Position numbers and translations under genes: made by a program. The notes beneath the pieces are model-generated. The model did no database searches, was not told where the DNA came from, and worked only from the letters and a program-made list of their open reading frames with translations. From Butyrivibrio fibrisolvens 16/4 (GTDB taxonomy: Bacteria > Bacillota > Clostridia > Lachnospirales > Lachnospiraceae), in contig FP929036.1 of the NCBI GenBank assembly GCA_000209815.1, positions 979,824 to 1,012,874 on the forward strand: DNA of 33,051 nt. The letters are read 5' to 3'. Below, one piece after another: positions 1 to 7,961 of the stretch; position 1 is the stretch's first letter, and each line of letters begins with the position of its first letter.

Positions 1-92
1 TGGGCAGTGCTAGAAGCAAAAATGAATGTAGCACTGCCCAAAAGAAGAGAAGCGGGCAGTGCAAAAGAAAAAAATGCTGCCAGTACTGCCCG
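1..92. repeat. Two consecutive hairpins built on GGGCAGT
   Basis: A perfect 11-bp inverted repeat (1-11 with 30-40, TGGGCAGTGCT) is followed by a second inverted repeat of 8 bp (53-60 with 85-92, CGGGCAGT). Four GGGCAGT cores therefore alternate in orientation within 92 bases. The element is cut by the window edge, so what lies to its left is unknown. There is no clear T-tract, so it is not an obvious terminator. It may be a small palindromic repeat family or the tail of a structured transcript. Confidence 0.6.
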
Positions 93-206
93 AAACAAAA
101 AAACACCCAGGGTAGAGAAATAAATAGAAATGTGGTAATATACATTAGATTTAGACTAATTTTTTAATACATAAGAATATTTATATATAGAAGGAGATAA
201 ATTACC

Positions 207-1307
207 ATGAAGTTGGGCATAGTCGGACTTCCAAACGTCGGAAAGTCAACACTTTTTAATTCACTTACAAAAGCAGGAGCACTTGCTGCAAACTACCCAT
301 TTGCTACAATCGACCCTAATGTGGGCGTTGTTTCTGTTCCAGATAAGCGTCTTGATGCACTTACAAAGATGTACAATTCTAAGAAGACAGTTCCTGCAAC
401 TATCGAGTTCGTTGATATTGCAGGTCTTGTAAAGGGTGCTTCAAAGGGTGAGGGACTTGGAAATCAGTTCCTTGCAAACATCCGTGAGGTAGATGCAATC
501 GTTCACGTTGTACGTTGCTTCGAGGATGCTAATGTTGTTCACGTGGATGGTAGCATCGATTCACTCCGTGATATCGAAACAATCAACCTTGAGCTTCTTT
601 TCTCAGATATGGAAGTTATGGAGCGTCGTTACTCTAAGACAGAGCGTTCAGCAAGAATGGACAAGACACTTCAGAAGGAAGCTGCTATGCAAAAGCGTCT
701 TTTAGATCACATGGAAGCTGGCAACATGGCTAAGACTTTCGAGCTTAACGATGAGGATGAGGAAGCTTACTTCAAGGAGTACAATCTTCTTACAGCAAAG
801 CCAGTTATCTATGCTGCAAACGTAGAGGATGAGGATCTTGCAGATGATGGCGCTAATAATAAGAATGTACAGGCTGTTCGTGAGTACGCTGCAAAGGAAG
901 GCTCAGAGGTATTCGTTATCTCAGCTCAGATCGAGCAGGAGATTTCAGAGCTTGAATCAGAGGAAGAAAAGCAGGAGTTCTTAGAGGCTATGGGCCTTGA
1001 GGAATCAGGTCTTGATAAGCTTATCACTGCTTCATATAGATTACTTGGTCTTATTTCTTATCTTACATCAGGTGAGGACGAGACACGTGCTTGGACAATC
1101 AAGAAGGGCACAAAGGCTCCACAGGCTGCTGGTAAGATTCACACTGATTTCGAGCGTGGATTCATCAAGGCAGAGGTTGTTAGCTACGATGACCTTATGG
1201 CAAACGGTTCTATGACAGCTGCTAAGGAAAAGGGGCTTGTTCGTATGGAAGGTAAGGAATACGTTGTTGCTGACGGCGATGTAATCACATTCAGATTTAA
1301 TGTATAA
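207..1307 (+). CDS. ychF: Redox-regulated ATPase/GTPase YchF (OLA1 family)
   Basis: A 366-aa cytosolic P-loop NTPase of the Obg-related YchF/OLA1 family, which binds ribosomes and preferentially hydrolyses ATP. The P-loop GLPNVGKST is at residues 7-15 and the G3 motif DIAGL near residue 70. The G4 position reads NVED rather than NKxD, as known for this ATP-preferring family. A TGS domain fills about residues 280-364, and the length is the family norm. The start is fixed by AAGGAGATAA just upstream. It stands as a single gene with a weak hairpin after it. Codon use is strongly biased to CGT, AAG and CTT, as expected of a highly expressed gene. The identification is firm; the precise physiological role is less settled in the family. 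Confidence 0.97.
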   Translation: MKLGIVGLPNVGKSTLFNSLTKAGALAANYPFATIDPNVGVVSVPDKRLDALTKMYNSKKTVPATIEFVDIAGLVKGASKGEGLGNQFLANIREVDAIVHVVRCFEDANVVHVDGSIDSLRDIETINLELLFSDMEVMERRYSKTERSARMDKTLQKEAAMQKRLLDHMEAGNMAKTFELNDEDEEAYFKEYNLLTAKPVIYAANVEDEDLADDGANNKNVQAVREYAAKEGSEVFVISAQIEQEISELESEEEKQEFLEAMGLEESGLDKLITASYRLLGLISYLTSGEDETRAWTIKKGTKAPQAAGKIHTDFERGFIKAEVVSYDDLMANGSMTAAKEKGLVRMEGKEYVVADGDVITFRFNV

Positions 1308-1332
1308 ACCTTACGGTTTCACACTTTTTTTG
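1306..1332 (+). terminator. Weak terminator after ychF
   Basis: A short stem AAACC/GGTTT with a TTAC loop overlaps the stop codon region and is followed by CACAC and seven T. The stem is only 5 bp, so the call is weak. Confidence 0.4.
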
Positions 1333-1399
1333 AATATTATGTATTATTATAAGGAACGTAAGCAGAGGGTTTTTTTGATATTCCTTAAAGGAGGTACAT

Positions 1400-1636
1400 A
1401 TGAAACTTACAAATATTAAAGACACAGAAGCATTTTTCAAGGTTATCGATAATTGCACTGGAACAGTAGAACTTGTTACAGGCGAGGGTGATAGATTAAA
1501 TCTCAAATCAAAGTTGTCACAGTTTGTTTCACTTGCAAATATCTTCAAGGCAGAGGAAAGCATTCCTGAGCTTGAGATTATTGCATACGAGCCAGAGGAC
1601 GCAAAGAAATTATTAGAGTTTATGATTAATCAGTAA
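1400..1636 (+). CDS. Conserved hypothetical protein, 78 aa
   Basis: A small acidic protein beginning MKLTNIKDTEAFF, with a well placed AAAGGAGG site 5 bases before the ATG and a strong terminator after the stop. I recall similar short proteins in other Lachnospiraceae genomes, sometimes carrying the unhelpful label 'polyA polymerase'. No nucleotidyltransferase motif is present, so that name is not supported. There is no signal peptide or membrane segment. The sequence reads as one small alpha/beta domain with a conserved-looking GEGDRLNLKSKLSQF stretch in the middle. Function unknown. It appears to be its own transcription unit between ychF and the AEC transporter. Confidence 0.85.
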   Translation: MKLTNIKDTEAFFKVIDNCTGTVELVTGEGDRLNLKSKLSQFVSLANIFKAEESIPELEIIAYEPEDAKKLLEFMINQ

Positions 1637-1643
1637 ATGGGAG

Positions 1644-1675
1644 GGGGCCACGGTTTATTAGTGGCCCCTTCTTTA
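1644..1675 (+). terminator. Intrinsic terminator
   Basis: Perfect 8-bp stem GGGGCCAC/GTGGCCCC (1644-1651, 1661-1668) with a 9-base loop and a T-rich tail, directly after the 78-aa gene. Confidence 0.85.
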
Positions 1676-1704
1676 TGAATAAAATCAACTAAGGAGCGAC
1701 CGAA

Positions 1705-2642
1705 ATGTTAGATAATCTTATTTTTGTTTAAATGCAACTGTACCAATTTTTCTTCTAATGGTTTTAGGAGGTGTGTTTAGAGCCACTGGGATTTTCAATG
1801 AAAGTCTCACAAAAGGACTAAATAATTTCGTCTTCAAAATAGCTCTTCCGGTTCTTGTTTATAAGGAACTGGCAACATCAGATGTAGAAGAGCTGTGGGA
1901 CACTGGCTTTATCATATTCTGCTTTGTAGCCACACTAATCTCCATACTGATTGGCTGGGCATTTTCATTTCTTGCCCACGACAAGCGAACCAGAACAGAG
2001 TTTATTCAGGGAACCTACAGAAGCAGCGCCGCACTTTTAGGAGTGGGCATTGCTGTAAACCTTTACGGTACAGCAGGTATGACACCTCTTATGATTATTG
2101 GAGCAGTTCCACTTTACAATGTGGCTGCAGTAATCATTCTTACACTTGGTACAAACGAAGGAAAGCTCACACTGGAACTTTTAAAGAAAACAGCCATCGG
2201 CGTTTTAAAGAATCCTATTATTATTGGTATTACACTTGGAATTATCCGTTCCTTAATTCCAGTGCAAATCTTACTGCCAAAGACACTTGATTATGTTAGT
2301 GCACTTGCTACACCTCTTGGACTTATGGCCCTTGGTGCCAGCTTCCAGATGGGCGAAGCCATCAAAAAATACAAGCCTACAGTTGTGGCTACATTCTTTA
2401 AGTTAATTGGTTTTTGTGCACTATGGCTCCCAGTTGCCATTTCATTAGGCTATAGTCATGACAAGCTTGTTGCTGTACTTATTATGACCGGTTCACCAAC
2501 AACAGTTTCATCATTTGTAATGGCTAAAAGCATGGGTTATAATGGAAACGTTTCAGCAGGTATTGTTATGCTGACCACCATATTGTCTGCATTTACACTT
2601 ACGATATGGTTATATATATTAAGAACAATGGGGTTGATTTAA
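1705..2642 (+). CDS. AEC family transporter (frameshifted near its start)
   Basis: A membrane permease of the auxin efflux carrier (AEC) family, which exports or takes up small organic anions in bacteria; about ten hydrophobic segments are visible. The open frame begins only at 1758, but a better start lies at 1705 behind AAGGAG (1691-1696). That frame reads MLDNLIFV and then hits TAA at 1729. Adding one T in the T-run at 1721-1729 gives MLDNLIFVLNATVPIFLLMV, the family's usual first helix, continuous with the rest. The repaired protein is 312 aa, a normal length. It lies 27 bases before pepT and may be cotranscribed with it. Substrate cannot be told from sequence. Confidence 0.85.
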
Positions 2643-2669
2643 GCACCTCACTGAAAGGAATTAAGATTT

Positions 2670-3890
2670 ATGAAAGCATACGAGAGATTACTAAATTATG
2701 TAAAAATATACACCACCAGCGATGAAGACAGCACCACTGTTCCTTCTACAGCTCGCCAGTTTGATTTGGCAAAGCTTTTGGTGGAAGAGCTTAAGGGACT
2801 TGGTGTAGCTGATGCTCACGTAGACGACAAGTGCTATGTTTACGGTACTATCCCAGCTACAGCAGGCTACGAGGACAAAAAGGCAGTTGGATTTATTGCT
2901 CACATGGATACAGCTCCAGATTTTACTGGTGAAAACGTAAATCCGATAATTGAGGAAAACTATAATGGCGAGGATGTGGTTCTTGGAACATCAGGACGTG
3001 TTATTAAGGTTTCTGATTTCCCACATCTTAAGACATTAAAGGGACGCACACTTATCCACACAGACGGCACTACACTTCTTGGTGCAGATGACAAATCTGG
3101 TATTGCAGAAATCATGACATTTGTAGAGGAGCTTCTTGCTAGTGATAAGCCTCACGGCAAGATTTGCATTGGCTTCACACCTGATGAGGAGATTGGTGCT
3201 GGCGCAGACCATTTTAATGTAGAAGGCTTTGGTGCCGATTTCGCATATACGGTAGACGGCGGCGAGGAAAATGCTGTTGAATACGAAAACTTTAATGCAG
3301 CTTCTGCAGAGGTAAAGTTTAATGGTGTAAACATCCATCCAGGTGATGCAAAGGACATTATGGTAAATGCAGCACTTGTTGCAATGGAGTTTAATGCGCT
3401 TCTTCCACCATCAGAGGTGCCTTCACAGACTGAAGGTTACCAGGGATTCTTCCATCTTACAGATATGTCTGGAGATGTGGCTGAGGCTACACTTTCGTAC
3501 ATTATTCGTGACCACGATGAGGAGAAGTTTGAATACAAGAAAAAGATTATGGAGCACGCTTCTAACATCATTAATCAGAAGTATGGAGAGGGCACATGTG
3601 AGCTGGCTATCAAGGATCAGTATCAGAACATGCTTGAGATGATCAAGCCTCACATGTTCCTTATCGATTATGCATTTGATGCATTAAAGGACGCTGGAGA
3701 GAATCCAAAGGCTGTTGCTATCAGAGGCGGTACAGATGGCGCACGTCTTTCATTTATGGGTCTTCCTTGTCCAAACCTTGGTACAGGTGGCTACAACTTC
3801 CACGGCCCAATGGAGCACATTACAGCAGAGGGTATGGACACAGTCGTTAAGGTGCTTCATGGCATCGTACAGCGATTTGCGGAAAATTAA
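2670..3890 (+). CDS. pepT: Peptidase T (tripeptide aminopeptidase, M20B)
   Basis: A 406-aa cytosolic zinc aminopeptidase that removes the N-terminal residue from tripeptides. Metal and catalytic motifs of M20 peptidases are all present in order: AHMDTAPD (His ligand and catalytic Asp) near residue 78, GADDKSG (bridging Asp), PDEEIG (catalytic and ligand Glu), TVDGG (Asp) and the C-terminal NFHGPMEH (His). The length matches the family. AAGGAATT precedes the ATG. It follows the AEC transporter closely. No terminator hairpin follows; instead a structured element occupies the gap to the next gene. Confidence 0.97.
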   Translation: MKAYERLLNYVKIYTTSDEDSTTVPSTARQFDLAKLLVEELKGLGVADAHVDDKCYVYGTIPATAGYEDKKAVGFIAHMDTAPDFTGENVNPIIEENYNGEDVVLGTSGRVIKVSDFPHLKTLKGRTLIHTDGTTLLGADDKSGIAEIMTFVEELLASDKPHGKICIGFTPDEEIGAGADHFNVEGFGADFAYTVDGGEENAVEYENFNAASAEVKFNGVNIHPGDAKDIMVNAALVAMEFNALLPPSEVPSQTEGYQGFFHLTDMSGDVAEATLSYIIRDHDEEKFEYKKKIMEHASNIINQKYGEGTCELAIKDQYQNMLEMIKPHMFLIDYAFDALKDAGENPKAVAIRGGTDGARLSFMGLPCPNLGTGGYNFHGPMEHITAEGMDTVVKVLHGIVQRFAEN

Positions 3891-3916
3891 AAAGCATTTA
3901 GATGAGCCACATAGGA

Positions 3917-4047
3917 ATAGATAATAAGTGTTACAAAGAAGCCCTTGATGAGCCATCCCTACTTAGATGGTGCTTTAGCAGCATCTTATGTAGGGTAATG
4001 AGCGAATAAGAGCGAAAGCGTGGCGAGTTGTAATACTTATTATCTAT
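3917..4047 (+). ncRNA. Structured leader element, copy A
   Basis: A 131-base element closed by a 19-bp stem (3917-3935 with 4029-4047; 18 Watson-Crick pairs and one G-U). Inside are an 18-base core CCATCCCTACTTAGATGG (3953-3970), a small hairpin TGCTTTAGCA (3971-3980), and GCATCTTATGTAGGG (3981-3995), then a GC-GAAA-GC loop near 4012-4019. The core can fold as a CCATC/GATGG hairpin whose loop could pair with downstream GTAGG as a pseudoknot, or instead form CCCTAC/GTAGGG plus AGATG/CATCT. Copy B at 6608-6739 keeps the same layout with different arm sequences. It ends 35 bases before the likely start of the YitT-type gene. Whether it acts as a riboswitch, processing site or mobile hairpin is unknown. 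Confidence 0.65.
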
Positions 4048-4082
4048 GAGTAGTGGCGGAGTAAATTACTTAGGGGGAATAT

Positions 4083-4948
4083 ATGTCATCAGAAAAAGAA
4101 AAGAGCTGTTAATTGATGTTTTAATGGATGCTTTGTCAGGCTTGTGCATCGGTATCGCTTTGTACAATTTTGCAGCAGATGCCAAATTTCCATTGACAGG
4201 ACTTACTGGTATCGCTATGATTTTCTATCAGTACTGGGGTTGGAAAATCGGTATTGCCACAATTATTATGAACATTCCACTTATTATTTGGGCCTACAAG
4301 GTTCTTGGCAAAAAGTTCCTGCTTAAGTCATTCAAGACTATGGCCATTGGTACAGTGATGATGGATTTTGTGGCACCTCATTTGCCAAAGATTGCCATCG
4401 ACAATTTACTGCTAAATGCCTTAGTGGTTGGTGTGTTCACTGGACTTGGTTATGCCCTGGTATACATGAGAAATTCATCAACTGGTGGAGCTGATTTCAT
4501 CATGATGATTATCAAGGCTAAGCATCCTCATATGTCACTTGGAAGAATTTTCTTCATCGTAGACGTTGTTATTATTGTTATCGATACCATTGCATACGCT
4601 CATTCATTTGAGGCGCTTTGTTATGGTTTTGTTATTAGCTATATTGGCTCTCTTGTAGTAGATAAGGTAATGATTTCTGCTGATGCAGGTATGATGTGTA
4701 TGATTGTTACCAACAAGGCTGAGGCCATTGCAGATGCTATCGATAAAGCTGTGGAGCGTGGTACCACAATTTTTACCGCTAAGGGCGGTTACAAGGGAGA
4801 TGAGAGACAGGTGCTTATGTGTGCCTGCTCAGACAAGCAGATGTACCAGGTTAATCGTGTGGCAAAGAAGATTGACGTGGATGCATTTATTGTCATTATG
4901 GAATCAAAGGCCGTTTACGGCGAAGGATTCAAACGTTTTAAGGGTTAA
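4083..4948 (+). CDS. YitT family (DUF161/DUF2179) membrane protein, frameshifted near start
   Basis: An integral membrane protein of the YitT family: about five N-terminal hydrophobic segments (including STGGADFIMMI, a family hallmark) followed by a soluble C-terminal DUF2179 domain with TTIFTAKGGYKGDERQVLMC. Function in the family is unknown. The open frame extends up to an ATG at 4046, but that codon lies in the arm of the preceding hairpin element and lacks a ribosome site. The ATG at 4083 sits behind TAGGGGGAA; its frame (MSSEKEK) is restored by one extra A in the A-runs at 4093-4102, giving a 288-aa protein. Ends 19 bases before udk, so probably cotranscribed with it. Confidence 0.85.
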
Positions 4949-4967
4949 TAGTAATTAAGGAGTATTT

Positions 4968-5597
4968 ATGTCAGAGAAAATTTGCGTACTTGGTGTAGCA
5001 GGAGGTTCTGCTTCAGGCAAGACTACAATTATCAACAAATTACAGGACTTTTTCGGAGAGGATATTGCAGTAATCAGTCACGATTCATACTACAAGGCTC
5101 ATCCAGATATGACTTACGAGGAGCGTAGCCAGCTCAACTACGACCATCCAGATTCTTTCGAGTCAGATAGAATGGCAGAGGACGTTAGAAAGCTTATTAA
5201 GGGTCACGCTATCGATATGCCTGTTTACGATTATGTTAATCACAATCGTTCTAATGAAACAGTTAGAATCGAGCCAAAGACAGTTATCGTAATGGAAGGT
5301 ATTCTTATCCTCGAAAATAAAGAGCTTCGTGATTTGATGGATATTAAGATTTTCGTTGATACAGATGCTGATGAGCGTCTTATGAGACGTATTCAGCGTG
5401 ATATGATTGAGCGAGGACGTAGCATCGATTCAATCATCGACCAGTATTCAAAGACTGTAAAGCCAATGCACGAGGAATTTGTAGAGCCTTCTAAGAAGTA
5501 TGCAGATATCATCATCCCTCGCGGAGGAGAGAATGCAGCAGGTCTTGATATGCTCATTACATATATGACTAAGAAGCTTCACGAGGAAGAGGCTTAG
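4968..5597 (+). CDS. udk: Uridine kinase
   Basis: A 209-aa cytosolic kinase of the uridine/cytidine kinase family, which phosphorylates uridine and cytidine in pyrimidine salvage. The Walker A motif GGSASGKTT is near residues 11-19, followed by SHDSYYK, the nucleoside-site HPDSFESD, VMEGIL (Walker B region), the lid RDMIERGRS, and the C-terminal DIIIPRGG motif. Length is the family norm. TAAGGAG precedes the ATG, and the gene closely follows the YitT-type gene. A strong terminator follows. Confidence 0.95.
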   Translation: MSEKICVLGVAGGSASGKTTIINKLQDFFGEDIAVISHDSYYKAHPDMTYEERSQLNYDHPDSFESDRMAEDVRKLIKGHAIDMPVYDYVNHNRSNETVRIEPKTVIVMEGILILENKELRDLMDIKIFVDTDADERLMRRIQRDMIERGRSIDSIIDQYSKTVKPMHEEFVEPSKKYADIIIPRGGENAAGLDMLITYMTKKLHEEEA

Positions 5598-5657
5598 TTT
5601 ACTCAAAAAATAAAACAGAGGCTATTTACTCATCTTGTTTGTTTAATACGATGTTTG

Positions 5658-5710
5658 CGCCACAGGGGTTTTTGTTACTTCTCAACAAAAAAGCCTGTGG
5701 CGTCTTTTTT
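5658..5710 (+). terminator. Intrinsic terminator after udk
   Basis: Stem CGCCACAGG/CCTGTGGCG (5658-5666, 5694-5702) extended by an inner TTTTTGTT/AACAAAAA pairing, followed by TCTTTTTT. Confidence 0.9.
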
Positions 5711-5714
5711 GCCT

Positions 5715-5768
5715 TTGTTTACCAATCTTGCTGTGATATTATAGTAGTGCTATTCATTATAGGAATAG
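5715..5768 (+). promoter_or_regulatory. Candidate promoter and inverted repeat of the redox operon
   Basis: TTGTTT (5715-5720), a 16-base gap, then an extended -10 TGATATTAT (TATTAT at 5737-5742) form a plausible sigma-A promoter. Just downstream, CTATTC/GAATAG (5750-5755, 5763-5768) is a perfect 6-bp inverted repeat with a 7-base spacer, near the expected start of transcription, and could be an operator. A second reading (TTGCTG at 5728, TATTCA at 5751) is possible. Confidence 0.45.
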
Positions 5769-5815
5769 AAGGATAGCATTTTGTAATACGTTATATTAAA
5801 GGGAGAGATAATTAA

Positions 5816-6580
5816 ATGGGAAATAAGCCTATAGTGTTGGCTGTTGCTGGTAAAGGCGGAGTTGGTAAAACTTCACTTGCATCGGTGATGGTCAAGTTGT
5901 TAGTGGAAGCTTATCCAGACAAAAAGATTCTAGCAATCGATGCAGACCCTGCTGTTGGTTTATCTACAGCACTTGGTGTTGAGCCAGAGCTTACTCTTGA
6001 TGATATCAGGAAAGAGGCTGTGGAAGCTGCTGAGAACGGGGATGCCAAGGCTACTGTTGAGGTACTTGGCGAGGCAAGATACCGCATTTTTGATGCTATG
6101 GTCGAGATGGATGGCTTCTCTTTTATTGCAATTGGACGTCCAGAGGCTGCTGGATGTTACTGCAAGATTAACACATATCTTAAAGAGGTCATCGCACAGG
6201 TGGCTGATAATTTCGATTACATCGTTATCGATGGCGAAGCTGGTATCGAACAGATTAATCGTCGTGTTATGGAAAAGGTTACACACCTTGTTCTTATTAC
6301 AGACTCCAGCAAGAAAGGCTGCGGAGTGGTAAAGACTATCAAGGATGTGGCTGACAACCTTGTTATGTACGACAAGATTGGTGTGGTTGTAAACCGTGTT
6401 CCATCTGAAGATGTACTTCAGTATATGGATTTAGGTGACATTCCACTTTTAGGATGGATTCCAGCCGATGCCAATCTTACAGAACGCGATCTCAAAGGAG
6501 AATCCGTATTCTACATTCCAAACGAAGCGCCAATCGTGGAGGGACTACGCAATGCCCTACGTAATTTAGGCGTGCTATAA
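5816..6580 (+). CDS. CooC-type MinD-family ATPase (nickel-insertion type)
   Basis: A 254-aa cytosolic P-loop ATPase of the MinD/CooC family. It has the deviant Walker A GKGGVGKTS at residues 12-20, the switch I-like DADPAVGLSTALG near 42-54, and YIVIDGEAG as Walker B. A CYC motif at Cys114-Cys116 matches the CxC by which CooC dimers bind nickel. Known CooC proteins insert nickel into carbon monoxide dehydrogenase, and AcsF into acetyl-CoA synthase. No CODH or complete ACS lies in this window, but an ACS-beta-like gene and hypA are in the same operon. This is the first gene of the operon, with GGGAGAG upstream. The family call is firm; the client enzyme is inference. Confidence 0.88.
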   Translation: MGNKPIVLAVAGKGGVGKTSLASVMVKLLVEAYPDKKILAIDADPAVGLSTALGVEPELTLDDIRKEAVEAAENGDAKATVEVLGEARYRIFDAMVEMDGFSFIAIGRPEAAGCYCKINTYLKEVIAQVADNFDYIVIDGEAGIEQINRRVMEKVTHLVLITDSSKKGCGVVKTIKDVADNLVMYDKIGVVVNRVPSEDVLQYMDLGDIPLLGWIPADANLTERDLKGESVFYIPNEAPIVEGLRNALRNLGVL

Positions 6581-6607
6581 ATAAAAGATTTTAAATGAGC
6601 TGGGCGA

Positions 6608-6739
6608 AAGCTAGATATATGTATTCGAAAAGACCATAAGGACCCATCCCTACTTAGATGGCAGTTTACTGGCATCTTATGTAGGGCAATGAGGGCCGCA
6701 AGAGCGCAAGCGTGTCTTGAGAATATATATAACTAGCTT
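6608..6739 (+). ncRNA. Structured leader element, copy B
   Basis: A 132-base element with the same plan as copy A. A 19-bp stem (6608-6626 with 6721-6739; 17 Watson-Crick pairs, one G-U, one mismatch) has a sequence unrelated to copy A. An inner AAGAC/GTCTT pairing follows. The core CCATCCCTACTTAGATGG (6644-6661) and GCATCTTATGTAGGG (6672-6686) are identical to copy A, while the hairpin between them changes to CAGTTTACTG with pairing kept. A GC-GCAA-GC loop near 6703-6710 replaces GAAA. It lies inside an operon and ends 31 bases before the next start codon. Retained pairing with changed sequence is direct evidence of structure; the function is unknown. Confidence 0.68.
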
Positions 6740-6770
6740 GAAGCCGTAATATATAGGGAGAATTTAATAT

Positions 6771-7961
6771 ATGAAGGACTTAAAGCATCTTTATTACTTT
6801 GAGAATCTTCTTATGGATGCAGACAATGACCTTGTTAGACAGGCCCAGGCTGATGGCCGCGTCTGCGTTGGGTCCGTATGCTACCAGATTCCAGAAGTAC
6901 TAATGAACCTTGGTAATGCTTTTACAGTAAGACTTCGCGCACCACGTACAGGTTCCATGGAAATGGGAACCTATTATCTGACCAGTTTTTTATGCGAATA
7001 TTCCAGAGCATTACTTGAACGCGCCATCGAGGGTGGCTATCAATTTTTAGATTGTCTAATAGCACCAGATGGATGTACCATGATCAACCGTTGCGTTGAG
7101 AACATGGAACTTTTAAAAATCAATGATAAGGAGAATTTCTTCTATAAGTACCTTGAGGTACCTATGAAGGCTGATGATAACGGATTAAATCTTTACATTG
7201 GTCAGTGTAAGGAAAAGATTCTTGAGCCATTACACGAAAAGTTTGGCATAGACATCAGTGATGATGCTCTTAGAAAAGCAGTAGAGGATCACAATAAAAT
7301 CTGCCGAATCATTACAGAGCTTGGAAACTTCCGAAAGGAGGAAAAGCCTCGCATCACAGGCTACGAGTTCCATATTATCTGTATGTGCACTTATGTGTGT
7401 CCTCAGGATTTACTTATCGAGAAACTAGAGGAGACTCTGGAGGAAGTTAAGAATCGTCAGCCAGACGAGAAGTGGCCATTCAGAGCACGTGTGGCAGTTG
7501 TTGGTTCCGAGATTGATGATATCGATATGATTAAGCTTGTTGAGGAATCAGGAGCTTATGTATGTGCAGATAGATTCTGCTTCGGTTCATTACCAGGTCG
7601 CGAGGAAATCATCCTTAATGATGAGGAGGATGTGCTCACACAGATTTGTCGCCACTATATGATGAGCTGTATGTGCCCACGTCACATGGATACTCCTAAG
7701 ATGAATCGCAGACGTGAATACGTTGATCAAATTGCTAAGGAATACAAAGCAGATGGTATCATCTATGAGCAGATGAAGTTCTGTGACCCATGGGCTTATG
7801 AAAGAATGGTAGGAAGCCACGTACTTAGAGAAGAGTATGGTTATCCAGTACTTACAATCGATAGACCTTACGCTGTTGGTAGCTCGGGACAGATTCGTAC
7901 CCGTGTCCAGGCCTTCGTGGAGAGTATCGAAATCAAGAAAATCCAGGGAGGTAAGCACTAA
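6771..7961 (+). CDS. 2-hydroxyacyl-CoA dehydratase-like subunit (BcrC/BadD/HgdB family), first copy
   Basis: A 396-aa cytosolic protein of the HgdB/BcrC/FldB family, whose members hold [4Fe-4S] or double-cubane clusters and do difficult one-electron reductions after activation by an ATP-driven partner. Cysteines at 32, 37, 75, 95, 102 and 108 fall in the N-terminal half (VCVGSVC, APDGCTMINRC). C-terminal motifs MSCMCPRH and MKFCDPWAYE match the family's conserved KFCD region. GGGAGAATTT precedes the start. It overlaps the next gene's ATG by one base (TAATG), so the two are translationally coupled and probably form a heterodimer. Substrate unknown: it may be a CoA dehydratase, or a double-cubane reductase with a small substrate. 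Confidence 0.85.
   Translation: MKDLKHLYYFENLLMDADNDLVRQAQADGRVCVGSVCYQIPEVLMNLGNAFTVRLRAPRTGSMEMGTYYLTSFLCEYSRALLERAIEGGYQFLDCLIAPDGCTMINRCVENMELLKINDKENFFYKYLEVPMKADDNGLNLYIGQCKEKILEPLHEKFGIDISDDALRKAVEDHNKICRIITELGNFRKEEKPRITGYEFHIICMCTYVCPQDLLIEKLEETLEEVKNRQPDEKWPFRARVAVVGSEIDDIDMIKLVEESGAYVCADRFCFGSLPGREEIILNDEEDVLTQICRHYMMSCMCPRHMDTPKMNRRREYVDQIAKEYKADGIIYEQMKFCDPWAYERMVGSHVLREEYGYPVLTIDRPYAVGSSGQIRTRVQAFVESIEIKKIQGGKH

Noticed and set aside
1400-1636. PolyA polymerase label for the 78-aa protein
   Set aside because: No nucleotidyltransferase motif is present and it is far too short; the label seems an inherited annotation error.
4046-4082. ATG at 4046 as start of the YitT-type gene
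   Set aside because: It lies in the arm of structured element A, lacks a ribosome site, and the added residues are unlike the family. ATG 4083 with TAGGGGGAA fits better once one base is restored.
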